NCBI GenBank assembly: GCA_942491185.1
Contig: CALOAB010000011.1
Span: forward strand, 163,710-227,709
From: SLRI01 sp942491185
GTDB taxonomy: Bacteria; Pseudomonadota; Alphaproteobacteria; Geminicoccales; Geminicoccaceae
Direction: 5' to 3'
DNA length: 64,000 bases
In this document: one piece after another, positions 38,697 to 46,535 of the stretch
Layout of the letters: each line of letters opens with the position of its first letter
Numbering within the stretch: the stretch's first letter is position 1
Notes under the pieces: model-generated
What the model was told of the DNA's origin: nothing
Database searches by the model: none
The model's input: the letters and a program-made list of their open reading frames with translations, nothing else
Position numbers and translations under genes: made by a program

Positions 38697-40022
38697 ATGC
38701 AGACCGACCGACAAGGAAATCAGCTGTCCGGCGCCACGGCATTCGCTGCCGAGCGCTTCACCGCTGCCGTCGAGGCGTTCAACGTCTATCGGGGCGATCC
38801 GGTGGCCCTGCTCGACGAGGCCATCGAGGCAGCGCCGGATTTCGCGATGGCGCCGATCACCAAAGCCTACTTGATGGGTCTCGCCACCGAGCCCGAGGCC
38901 ACCGCCGCGGGCCAGCAGATATTGGCACAAGTGAAGCCGATGCAGTTGGGCGAGCGCGAGGCATCGCATGTCGCGGCACTCGAGCAGCTGCTTGGCGGCA
39001 ACTGGACCGCGGCCGGCATCGCCCTCGACCACCACTCCATGCGCTATCCGCTGGACCTGGTGGGGCTGCAGGTCGGCCACCTGATCGACTTCTATCGCGC
39101 CAATGCCCGGGATCTAAGGGATCGGATCGCCCGCGCCTTGCCGCACTGGTCGCCTGCAGTGCCCGGTCATTCCATCGTCATGGGCATGCACGCCTTCGGC
39201 CTCGAGGAGAGCGGCGACTACGCGCGTGCCGAGGCGGTCGGCCGGGCCGCCACCGAGAGCGATCCGCGCGACTGCTGGGCGCATCACGCGGTGGCGCATG
39301 TCCTGGAAATGCAAGGCCGGCCTGCCGACGGCATTGTCTGGATGAGCGAGCGCGAGCCGCACTGGGCCGGCGACGACAACTTCTTCAAGGTGCACAACTG
39401 GTGGCACCGGGCCCTCTACCACATCGAGCTTGGCGAAGCGGACGCAGCACTCGGGCTCTACGACATGAAGCTGCGCAACGGCGACAGCGCCATGGCGCTC
39501 GACCTGGTCGACGCCTCGGCTCTGCTCTGGCGGCTGCACCTCGCGGGCATCGACGTCGGCGCTCGCTGGGCCACGGCGGCCCGAGCCTGGGACGACCATG
39601 CCGATGGCCGCCTCTACCCGTTCAACGACTGGCACGCCGTGATGGCGTATCTTGGTGCCGGGCGCGACGCGGAGGTCGAGCGCATCCTCGCCAGCTATCG
39701 CAGTCTCGACGGCGCGTCGGAGACGCATCGCTGGGCACAGGCGACCGGTCGGCCGCTGATCGAGGGCTTCGCCGCGTTCTGGCGCGGCGATCATGCGACC
39801 GCCGTCGAGCGGCTGCATCGGGGCCGCTATGTCGCCAACAGCTTTGGTGGCAGCCACGCGCAACGCGACATCATCGATCTCACATTGGTCGAGGCGGCGA
39901 TCCAGGGCGGGCTCGGCGATGTCGCCGGTGCGTTGGCCAACGAGCGGCTCGCGCTGAAACCGCACAGCCCGATCAATCGCGCGTTCATCAAACGGGCGCA
40001 GCCAGAGCGCGCGGCTGCCTGA
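38697..40022 (+). CDS. Tetratricopeptide protein of the TTC38-like family
   Basis: 441 residues from ATG 38697, preceded by AAGGGGG; an in-frame ATG at 38676 is upstream of that site and less likely. The sequence is an alpha-solenoid with repeated helical pairs such as ALLDEAIEAAPDFAMAPITKAYL, AEAVGRAATESDPRDCWAHHAVAHVLEMQGR and DNFFKVHNWWHRALYHIELGE, the pattern of TTC38 (tetratricopeptide repeat protein 38), which is of similar length in eukaryotes and bacteria. No catalytic motif is seen. The biochemical role of the family is unknown; protein binding is expected. A GNAT gene begins 30 bases after its stop and may be co-transcribed. Confidence 0.8.
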   Translation: MQTDRQGNQLSGATAFAAERFTAAVEAFNVYRGDPVALLDEAIEAAPDFAMAPITKAYLMGLATEPEATAAGQQILAQVKPMQLGEREASHVAALEQLLGGNWTAAGIALDHHSMRYPLDLVGLQVGHLIDFYRANARDLRDRIARALPHWSPAVPGHSIVMGMHAFGLEESGDYARAEAVGRAATESDPRDCWAHHAVAHVLEMQGRPADGIVWMSEREPHWAGDDNFFKVHNWWHRALYHIELGEADAALGLYDMKLRNGDSAMALDLVDASALLWRLHLAGIDVGARWATAARAWDDHADGRLYPFNDWHAVMAYLGAGRDAEVERILASYRSLDGASETHRWAQATGRPLIEGFAAFWRGDHATAVERLHRGRYVANSFGGSHAQRDIIDLTLVEAAIQGGLGDVAGALANERLALKPHSPINRAFIKRAQPERAAA

Positions 40023-40052
40023 GGGCAGCGCGCCGGTTTGGGGAGAATGACA

Positions 40053-40679
40053 ATGATGGTTGCCACGCTCGAGGAGGATCGACGGACGGCGCCGTTGCCG
40101 TCGGCGACAGTGCGTCCGGCGACGGCGGCAGACGCTGATGCAATGGTACGGCTGCTCGACATGGCGGGCGAGGGGCTGCCGCTGGTCCTCTGGTCGGCGA
40201 TCGCCGCACCGGGACAGGACCCCTGGCAGGTCGGTCGCGAGCGGGCCCTGCGGGAGGAGGGGGCCTTTTCCTACCGCAACGCCTTCATCGCCGAAGCCGA
40301 CGGCGGCACTGCTGGTTGCCTCATCGGCTACCGGCTCGCCGACGAGGCCGAGCCGTTCGATCCCGCCTCGACGCCACCGGTCTTGCTGCCGCTGCTCCGG
40401 CTCGAGGCGTTGGCGGCCGGTAGCTGGTACGTCAACGCGCTCGCCGTCTTCAAAGGATCGCGCGGCCACGGCCACGCGTCTCGATTGATGGAAGTGGCCG
40501 AAGCCGAGGCGCGACGCAGCGGCGCGCGCGGCACGAGCCTGATCGTCGCGGATGCCAATGAGGGTGCCAGGCGGCTCTATGCCAGCCTCGGCTATCGCGA
40601 GATCGCGGCCGAGCCCATGGTCAAGGGCGACTGGCGCGGCGAGGGGCGGGACTGGCTGCTCTGCGTCAAGCCCGGCTGA
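40053..40679 (+). CDS. GNAT-family N-acetyltransferase
   Basis: 208 residues from ATG 40053, seven bases after GGGGAG; ATG 40047 sits too close to that site. The GNAT core is clear in the second half: NALAVFKGSRGHGHASRLM is beta4 plus the acetyl-CoA-binding motif A (usual RGxGxA/G), followed by AEAEARRSGARGTSLIVADANEGARRLYASLGYREIA. The first half starts VRPATAADADAMVRLL, the normal beta1-alpha1. Substrate is not predictable. It follows the TTC38-like gene by 30 bases and ends just before an imperfect long palindrome. Confidence 0.88.
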   Translation: MMVATLEEDRRTAPLPSATVRPATAADADAMVRLLDMAGEGLPLVLWSAIAAPGQDPWQVGRERALREEGAFSYRNAFIAEADGGTAGCLIGYRLADEAEPFDPASTPPVLLPLLRLEALAAGSWYVNALAVFKGSRGHGHASRLMEVAEAEARRSGARGTSLIVADANEGARRLYASLGYREIAAEPMVKGDWRGEGRDWLLCVKPG

Positions 40680-40708
40680 GCACGAGGCCAGCCGCGGGTC
40701 TTCTGCGG

Positions 40709-40835
40709 CTAGAGCGTCTTCAGGGTGGCCGGATACGAGGAAGGCAAGGCGATCGGCCCGTAGCGTCGTCAACCTACGTGAGCACCGATCGTCCGCAGCC
40801 TGACGACGTATGCGGTCACGCTGAGAGGGCTCTAG
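40709..40835. repeat. Long imperfect palindrome between convergent genes
   Basis: CTAGAGC at 40709 and GCTCTAG at 40829-40835 are the ends of a 127-base imperfect inverted repeat. Reading the right half backwards gives a sequence similar to the left over about 45 bases (AGAGCGTCTTCAGGGTGGCC against AGAGCCCTCTCAGCGTGACC, then GGATACG against GCATACG, and GCGATCGG against ACGATCGG). It spans the space between the convergent GNAT and sseA genes and includes the sseA stop. It may be a bidirectional transcription end or a small palindromic mobile element. Confidence 0.5.
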
Positions 40836-41671
40836 CGGCCGATCGGTGTGTCCGGCTGGCTGCCCCACTCGGTCCACGAGCCGTCATAGAGCGCCACGTC
40901 GCGCTTGCCGACCCGTGCCAAGGCCAGGTTGGCGACGGCGGCCGACACACCCGAGCCGCAGCTCGTGATGATCGGCTGCCCGAGGTCGACACCGGCTTCT
41001 GCAAAGAGCGCTTCCAGCGCGCGCGCGTCCTTCATGGTGCCATCGGCCGCGAGCAAGCTGCTCGCCGGCAGATTCTTCGAACCCGGGATGTGACCGGCCT
41101 TGAGGCCGGGGCGCGGCTCGGCGACGCTGCCGGCGAAACGCTCGGCAGAGCGCGTATCGACCACCTGCTCGCGCCGCGAGGTGAGATTGCCGCGGAGCTG
41201 CTCCAGGTCGCGGAGCAGGAAGCTGTTGGTTCGGGGCGTGAAATGCCGCTCGCTCAGCCGGTCCGGCATGTCGTCCACCGGCCGACCCTCCGCCTGCCAC
41301 TTGGCGAAGCCACCGTCGAGCACCTTGATGTCCTCGTGACCCATGGCGCGGAACATCCACCAGGCGCGCGCCGAGGCGTAGAAGTTGTTGTTGTCGTAGG
41401 CGACGATGGTCAGACCGTCGCCGAGCCCGAGCTTGCGCACCCGAGACGAGAACTTGATCGGCGGCGGCAGCATGTGCGGCAGCTCGCTATCCGTGTCGGC
41501 GATATCATCGATGTCGAAATACACGGCTTGCGGGATATGCAGCGCCTCGTGCTCGGCTTTGGCGTCACGACCGGCATCGGGCATGAACCAGGTGCAGTCG
41601 ATGATGCGCAGATCGGGCAGCTCGAGATTCTTCTCGAGCCAATCGGTTGAAACGAGCGGATCTGACATCAC
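40832..41671 (-). CDS. sseA: 3-mercaptopyruvate/thiosulfate sulfurtransferase
   Basis: 279 residues with two rhodanese domains. The N-terminal, inactive domain carries DLRIIDCTWFMP and VAYDNNNFYASARAWWMFRAMGH. The C-terminal domain holds the catalytic loop SCGSGVSA, whose CGSGV(S/T) form is that of mercaptopyruvate sulfurtransferases. LSERHFTPRTNS links the domains and GHIPGSKNLP is a conserved rhodanese element. The enzyme moves sulfur from 3-mercaptopyruvate to thiols or cyanide. It is followed upstream, on the same strand, by cysK, so the two may form a cysteine/sulfur unit (spacing 38 bases). Confidence 0.93.
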   Translation of the reverse strand: MMSDPLVSTDWLEKNLELPDLRIIDCTWFMPDAGRDAKAEHEALHIPQAVYFDIDDIADTDSELPHMLPPPIKFSSRVRKLGLGDGLTIVAYDNNNFYASARAWWMFRAMGHEDIKVLDGGFAKWQAEGRPVDDMPDRLSERHFTPRTNSFLLRDLEQLRGNLTSRREQVVDTRSAERFAGSVAEPRPGLKAGHIPGSKNLPASSLLAADGTMKDARALEALFAEAGVDLGQPIITSCGSGVSAAVANLALARVGKRDVALYDGSWTEWGSQPDTPIGR

Positions 41672-41709
41672 GGCTCCAAAGGCGCTATGTGCTTGCTATC
41701 GGGCCGGTT

Positions 41710-42711
41710 CTAGCTCAGCCACGGCGGCACGGGGAGGCTCTTTTCGCGAAGGAAGGCTGGGTTGAATAGTCGCGACTGGTAGCGGCTGCCGGAGTCGCAG
41801 AGGATCGTGACGATCGTGTGCCCGGGGCCGAGCTCCTTCGCCAGGCGGACGGCAGACGCCACGTTGATGCCCGACGAGCCGCCGAGCACGAGCCCCTCGC
41901 GCTGGATCAGGTGGTAGACGACCTCCAGCGCCTCGCTGTCCGGTATCTGATAGGCGTCGTCGATCAGAGCACCGTCGAGATTGGCGGTGATGCGCCCCTG
42001 GCCGATGCCCTCGGTGATCGAGCTGCCCTCGGACTTGAGCTCGCCGTGCTTGTAGTAGTTGTAGAGTGCGGCGCCCATCGGATCGGCGAGCTGAATACGG
42101 ACAGCCGGTTTTTGCTCCTTGAGGAACGTGCCGACGCCGGCGATCGTGCCACCGGTGCCTGCAGCACAGGTGAAGGCGTCGATCCGCCCGTCGGTCTGGC
42201 GCCAGATCTCGGGTCCGAGATGGGCATGGTGACCGGCCCGATTGGCGGTATTGTCGAACTGGTTGGCCCAAATGGCGCCATTGGGCTCTTTCTCGGCCAG
42301 CTCGGCGGCGAGCCGACCTGAGTATTTGACGTAGTTGTTGGGGTCCTTGTAGGGCACGGCTGGAACCTCGATGAGCTCGACCCCCTGGGCGCGCAGCGTG
42401 TCCTTCTTCTCCTGGCTCTGGGTCTCGGGGATGACGATCACCGTCCGGTAGCCCTTGGCGTTGCCGACCACCGCGAGCCCGATGCCGGTATTCCCAGCCG
42501 TGCCTTCGACGATCACGCCGCCCGGCCGGAGCTTGCCCTTCGCCTCCGCATCCTCGACGATGGCGAGTGCCGCGCGGTCCTTGATGCTGCCACCCGGGTT
42601 CATGAACTCGCACTTGCCGAGGATCTCGCAGCCCGTCTCGTCGGAGAGGTGCCTGAGGCGCAGCAGGGGCGTGTTGCCGATCAGCGCGAGCGTGCCAGGG
42701 CGAATGTCCAT
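41710..42711 (-). CDS. cysK: Cysteine synthase A (O-acetylserine sulfhydrylase)
   Basis: 333 residues, a fold-type II PLP enzyme. The Schiff-base lysine is in NPGGSIKDRAA; EGTAGNTGIGLA binds the substrate carboxylate, and GTGGTIAGV binds the PLP phosphate. It makes cysteine from O-acetylserine and sulfide, the step after CysE, whose gene lies 9 kb to the right. Its 5' end is close to the divergently transcribed phosphotransferase/kinase, whose probable start at 42739 is only 27 bases away, leaving little room for separate promoters. Confidence 0.94.
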   Translation of the reverse strand: MDIRPGTLALIGNTPLLRLRHLSDETGCEILGKCEFMNPGGSIKDRAALAIVEDAEAKGKLRPGGVIVEGTAGNTGIGLAVVGNAKGYRTVIVIPETQSQEKKDTLRAQGVELIEVPAVPYKDPNNYVKYSGRLAAELAEKEPNGAIWANQFDNTANRAGHHAHLGPEIWRQTDGRIDAFTCAAGTGGTIAGVGTFLKEQKPAVRIQLADPMGAALYNYYKHGELKSEGSSITEGIGQGRITANLDGALIDDAYQIPDSEALEVVYHLIQREGLVLGGSSGINVASAVRLAKELGPGHTIVTILCDSGSRYQSRLFNPAFLREKSLPVPPWLS

Positions 42712-42738
42712 CGATCTCTCGCAAAAACGGAGGTTTCA

Positions 42739-44272
42739 CTGACCCATCATGTAGAGGCCGGCGCGGCGAACGACAAGGCAGCGGGCGAGACGACCATTGC
42801 CGAGCGGATCGCTGCTGTGCTGCCGCCGCCGGTCGAGCGGATCGAGACGCATGCGGCGATCCTGCTCTTGAGCGGCGATCGGGCCTACAAGATGAAGAAG
42901 CCGGTGCGCTTCAGCTTTCTCGACTTTCGCACAGCTGCCGCCCGCCATGCAGCGCTCGAGGCCGAGCTGCGCCTCAACCGGCGCACCGCCCCCGATCTCT
43001 ACCGGGCAGTCGTGCCGGTGACCGAGACAGCGGGCGAACTCAGCATCGACGGCGCCGGCGAGCCGGTCGAGTGGCTGCTGGTCATGACCCGCTTTCCCGA
43101 GGCTTGCCGGCTCGACCACGTGGCATGGCGCGGCGGCCTCGACGATGCCTTGATCGAGGCGCTCGCCCGCTCGATTGTCGCCTTTCACCAAGCTCTCGAG
43201 CCACTGGCCGATGCCGGCGGCGCGTCTGCGATGCGCGACGTCGTATCCGGCAATGTCGAGGACCTGCGCCGCTCGGTTCCCGGCGTTTTTCCGGCCGACC
43301 CGGTCGAGGCGCTCATTGCCGCGACCGACCAGGCCCTGGATGGTGCCGCCGATCAGTTGGACGCCAGGCGGCGCGCCGGCTTCGTTCGCCACTGCCACGG
43401 TGACCTGCACCTCGAGAACATCGTGCTGCTCGGCGGTGGACCTGTGCTGTTCGACTGCATCGAGTTCAATGAGGCGTTCGCGCAGATCGACCTGCTCTAC
43501 GATATCGCCTTCCTGCTCATGGACCTGATCGATCGTGGCTATGGCACCCCGGCGCTGGCCTTCCTGCAGGCCTACAACGATCGGGTCGAGGACGATGCCG
43601 GGCCTGGCGCTGCTGCCGCTCTTCCTCTCGGTGCGGGCGGCCGTTCGCGCCAAGGTCGAGGCCTTCGCCGGCGAGCGCGAGCCAGCCTTGGGCTATCTCG
43701 ATCTGGCGCGGCGCGCACTCCTCCCAGCACCGCCGCGGCTGATCGCGATCGGCGGCCGCTCGGGCACCGGCAAGTCGAGCGTCGCCAGGCACCTGGCGCC
43801 GTCGATCGGCGCCATGCCGGGCGCCCTGCTGCTGCGCTCCGACGTTATCCGCAAGCGTCTCTTCGGCTGCGAGCCCGCCGATCGGCTGCCCGAGGAAGCC
43901 TATGCCGAGGACGTCTCGGAGCGCGTCTTCGAGCGCCTCGCCCTGCGCGCCGAGACCCTGCTTCGGGCGGGACGAACGGTCATCGCCGATGGCGTCTTCG
44001 GCGATCCGGCGAAGCGTGAGCGAATTGCTCGTGCAGCCGCTGCCGCCGCCGTCCCCTTCCAGGGCTTCTGGCTCGAGGCCCCGCAAGCGGTTCTCGAGGA
44101 GCGGGTAGCCAAGCGCCGCAACGACGCCTCGGACGCCGATCTCGCCGTCGTTCGAGCACAAGGCGCAATGGCGGCCGGTCCTATGGAATGGGAGTCCATC
44201 GCCGCCACCGACAGCGTCGAGAAGGTGGCCGAGCGCTTGGCTGCGCGCCTCCCGGCCGCGACTGTCGCTTGA
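42739..44272 (+). pseudogene. Aminoglycoside-phosphotransferase-like/ATP-kinase fusion, broken by a +1 frameshift
   Basis: Two frames join into one 510-residue protein if one base is removed from GGG at 43600-43602: the first ends near FLQAYNDRVEDDAG and the second resumes LALLPLFLSVRAAVR. The N-terminal half is a kinase-like fold (RAYKMKKPVRFSF; HGDLHLENIVL as the catalytic loop; LFDCIEFNEAF). The C-terminal half is a P-loop kinase (GGRSGTGKSSVARHLAP) of the COG0645 type; the same fusion is known in many proteobacteria. The chosen start is CTG 42739 with GGAGG five bases upstream, because no ATG, GTG or TTG in frame lies nearby; GTG 42649 would overlap cysK. Either it is decayed or the base is an assembly error. 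Confidence 0.8.
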
Positions 44273-44361
44273 CGTCCCCGGGCATCGACCACAGGTGAAG
44301 GCACGCTGAAAAGCGTGCTGCAAGCGCGCGACAGCAATGATGGATGACGAAAGGAGACGAC

Positions 44362-44490
44362 ATGGCACCCAAGATCGACCCGGAGGACGCGCGCCAGGGA
44401 CGCAAGAGCGGCAACATGCGCTACGTCCTGCTCGTCTCCACCCTGCTTGCCGTGATCGTCCTCATGGGCCTGTTCTTCGTCTATAGCTGA
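44362..44490 (+). CDS. Small single-span membrane protein (42 aa)
   Basis: A 42-codon frame behind a strong AAAGGAG (44350-44356). The product starts MAPKIDPEDARQGRKSGN, a polar and basic head, followed by one hydrophobic helix (YVLLVSTLLAVIVLMGLFFV) and a two-residue end. This orientation suggests a cytoplasmic N-terminus with one transmembrane helix. I do not recognise a family. It lies 89 bases after the phosphotransferase/kinase stop and 88 bases before the SRAP gene, all on the plus strand, so it may belong to their transcript. Small membrane proteins of this kind often bind larger membrane complexes, but nothing here points to a partner. Confidence 0.65.
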   Translation: MAPKIDPEDARQGRKSGNMRYVLLVSTLLAVIVLMGLFFVYS

Positions 44491-44578
44491 GCCGTGTCTC
44501 GCGGCCTGCGCAACGCCGTGAAAGGTGGTGGCACCACATCCATTCGGCCCTGCCGACGACAAGCACGAGGAGCCAGCC

Positions 44579-45274
44579 ATGTGTGGCCGTTTCGCCCTCT
44601 TCATGGAGGCAGGCGCCTTTCTCGACATCTTCGGCTGTCCGCCTCCGGATGAGCTGGAGCAGCGCTACAATATCGTCCCGGACCGGGATATCGTCGTCGT
44701 TCGCGCCGGCAAGGAGGGACGCGAGGCAGCACGGCTGCGCTGGGGCTTGCTGCCGCCCTGGGCCAACGATCCCGCCGACCGTGGTCGCCAGATCAACGCC
44801 CGCTCGGAGACGGTCTTCGAGAAGCCGACCTTCAAGTCGGCGGCACGCCGCCATCGTTGCCTGATCCCGGCATCAGGCTTCTTCGAGTGGCAGAAGGGGG
44901 GTGGCCAGAGCCAGCCCTTCTTCATTCACCGCGCCGATGAGGCGCCGCTCGCCATGGCGGGTATCTGGCGAGAGAGCCGCTTCGGCGACGCCGTGGTCGC
45001 GAGCTGCGCCATCCTGACAATGGACGCCCACCCGTCGATCGCGGGCATCCATCACCGCATGCCGGTCATGCTCAGATCATCGGTCTGGGATACCTGGATC
45101 GATCCGTACTGCAGCGACATCAACAGCTTGCGAAACGCCCTTCAAGTGATTCCGGAGGAAGAGGTCGCGGCCCGCCCGGTGGGTCACGCGGTCAACAACC
45201 CGGCGAACGACGACAACCGGCTGGTCGAGCGACAGGCCGCGCCGCCGACACCGGCGCAGGGCGCGCTGTTCTAG
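44579..45274 (+). CDS. SRAP-domain protein (HMCES/YedK-like)
   Basis: 231 residues from ATG 44579, with GAGGAG upstream. MCGRF places the conserved Cys2 at the N-terminus after Met removal, where it forms a thiazolidine crosslink with abasic sites in single-stranded DNA. RYNIVP, LRWGLLPPWA, NARSETVFEKPTFK and HRCLIPASGFFEW are family blocks, and HHRMPVML carries the conserved histidine. The family shields abasic sites from cleavage during replication. Length (about 220) is normal. The gene ends 34 bases before the convergent O-methyltransferase gene. Confidence 0.95.
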   Translation: MCGRFALFMEAGAFLDIFGCPPPDELEQRYNIVPDRDIVVVRAGKEGREAARLRWGLLPPWANDPADRGRQINARSETVFEKPTFKSAARRHRCLIPASGFFEWQKGGGQSQPFFIHRADEAPLAMAGIWRESRFGDAVVASCAILTMDAHPSIAGIHHRMPVMLRSSVWDTWIDPYCSDINSLRNALQVIPEEEVAARPVGHAVNNPANDDNRLVERQAAPPTPAQGALF

Positions 45275-45308
45275 CGATCATGCGCAGGCAGCGACAGCTC
45301 ACGAGCCG

Positions 45309-46016
45309 CTAGTCCGTGCTCGGCTCCTCGTCGTTGTGGCGGGGCACCGTCAGTCCCCGCTTGCGCGCCAGCATCAGCCCATCACCGATCGGCAGCAGCA
45401 CCGGCGTGACCCGGCGATCGCTCTGGATCGTTCGGGTCAGCGTGCGCAGTGTCTCGGTCTGCCGCGAATGGTCGTCCGGATCGGCAACGGCGCCGCCCCA
45501 GAGCATGTTGTCGAGCGCGACCAGCCCGCCCGGCTTGAGCAGGTCCAGCGCCGCCTCGTAGTAGTCGGGATAACGCTTTTTCTCGGCGTCGATGTAGACG
45601 AGGTCGAAGCTCTGCTCCGCGCCTTCCTTGAAGAGCTGCTCGATGCTCTCCATGGCGAGCCCGAGGCGCAGCTCGATGCGCCCGTCGAGCCCGGCCTTCT
45701 CCCAATGGCGACGGCCGATCCGGGTCCAGTCGTCGTTGATGTCCAGCGTCGTGATGCGGCCGTGCGCGGGCATGGCAGCGGCCATGGCGAGTGTGCCGTA
45801 GCCGGTGAAGCAGCCGATCTCGAGAATGCGCTCGGCGCCGGTGAGGTCGATCATGAGTGCCAGGAGCTGCATCTGCAGGGTCGAGCTGCGCATCTGGCCG
45901 TCGGGTAGCGCATCCGTTGCCGCCCTGAGCTCCGCCAGCACGGGATGCTCACGGCCGCCGAACGTGTCGAGATAGGTCTGGAGCGCCGGGCTGGGGGCGA
46001 GGGTTCGCGGGCTCAT
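45309..46016 (-). CDS. O-methyltransferase (caffeoyl-CoA/catechol type)
   Basis: 235 residues of the Methyltransf_3 family. ILEIGCFTGYGTLAMA is motif I for SAM binding, TLDINDDW is motif II, FDLVYIDAEKKRYPDYYEAAL contains the metal- and substrate-binding Asp, and ALDNMLWGGAVADP is the conserved D-N motif for the divalent cation. The N-terminal MRSSTLQMQLLALM is the region in front of motif I in this family. Substrates in bacteria range from catechols to unknown metabolites. It is 33 bases upstream in sequence of the bcp stop and on the same strand, so bcp and this gene could share a transcript. Confidence 0.9.
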   Translation of the reverse strand: MSPRTLAPSPALQTYLDTFGGREHPVLAELRAATDALPDGQMRSSTLQMQLLALMIDLTGAERILEIGCFTGYGTLAMAAAMPAHGRITTLDINDDWTRIGRRHWEKAGLDGRIELRLGLAMESIEQLFKEGAEQSFDLVYIDAEKKRYPDYYEAALDLLKPGGLVALDNMLWGGAVADPDDHSRQTETLRTLTRTIQSDRRVTPVLLPIGDGLMLARKRGLTVPRHNDEEPSTD

Positions 46017-46049
46017 CGAGCGGCCCTCGGCATCGGCGCTCCGTTCATC

Positions 46050-46535
46050 TCAGACGGCCTTGCCCGAGGCGTGCGCGGTGGCCGCCGCCAGCACCTCCTC
46101 GACATGGCCTGGCACCTTGACCTTGCGCCATGCCCTGACGATGCGCCCGTCCGCGCCGACGAGGAAGGTCGAGCGATCGATGCCCATATATGTCTTGCCG
46201 TACATGCTCTTCTCGACCCAGGCGCCCATGGCCTCGACCAGCTTGCCCTCGGTGTCCGCGGCCAGGACCAGATCGAGATCGTGCTTTTTCTTGAACTTGT
46301 CGTGGCTCGCCACGTCGTCCTTGGAGAGGCCGATGATCGGCACACCGGCGGCGGCGAAATCGGCCTTCTTCTCGGTGAAGCCGATGGCCTCCTTGGTGCA
46401 GCCCGGGGTATCGTCCTTGGGGTACAAATAAAGAACATAAGGCTTGCCCTGCAAGCTTGCCGTCGACACCGACCCGCCACCATCGGTCGGCAGGTCGAAG
46501 GCGGGCATCGCATCACCTTCTTTGAGCTCGCTCAT
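46050..46535 (-). CDS. bcp: Thioredoxin-dependent peroxiredoxin, Bcp/PrxQ type
   Basis: 161 residues. The peroxidatic cysteine is in PKDDTPGCTKEA. The residue five places later, a resolving cysteine in classical PrxQ/Bcp, is here isoleucine (EAIGF), and no other Cys is present, so this is the 1-Cys-type variant that needs an external thiol. IDRSTFLVGADGRIV is the conserved later block. It reduces hydroperoxides. The ATG overlaps the glnE stop (ATGA), so its translation is coupled to glnE. Confidence 0.93.
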   Translation of the reverse strand: MSELKEGDAMPAFDLPTDGGGSVSTASLQGKPYVLYLYPKDDTPGCTKEAIGFTEKKADFAAAGVPIIGLSKDDVASHDKFKKKHDLDLVLAADTEGKLVEAMGAWVEKSMYGKTYMGIDRSTFLVGADGRIVRAWRKVKVPGHVEEVLAAATAHASGKAV

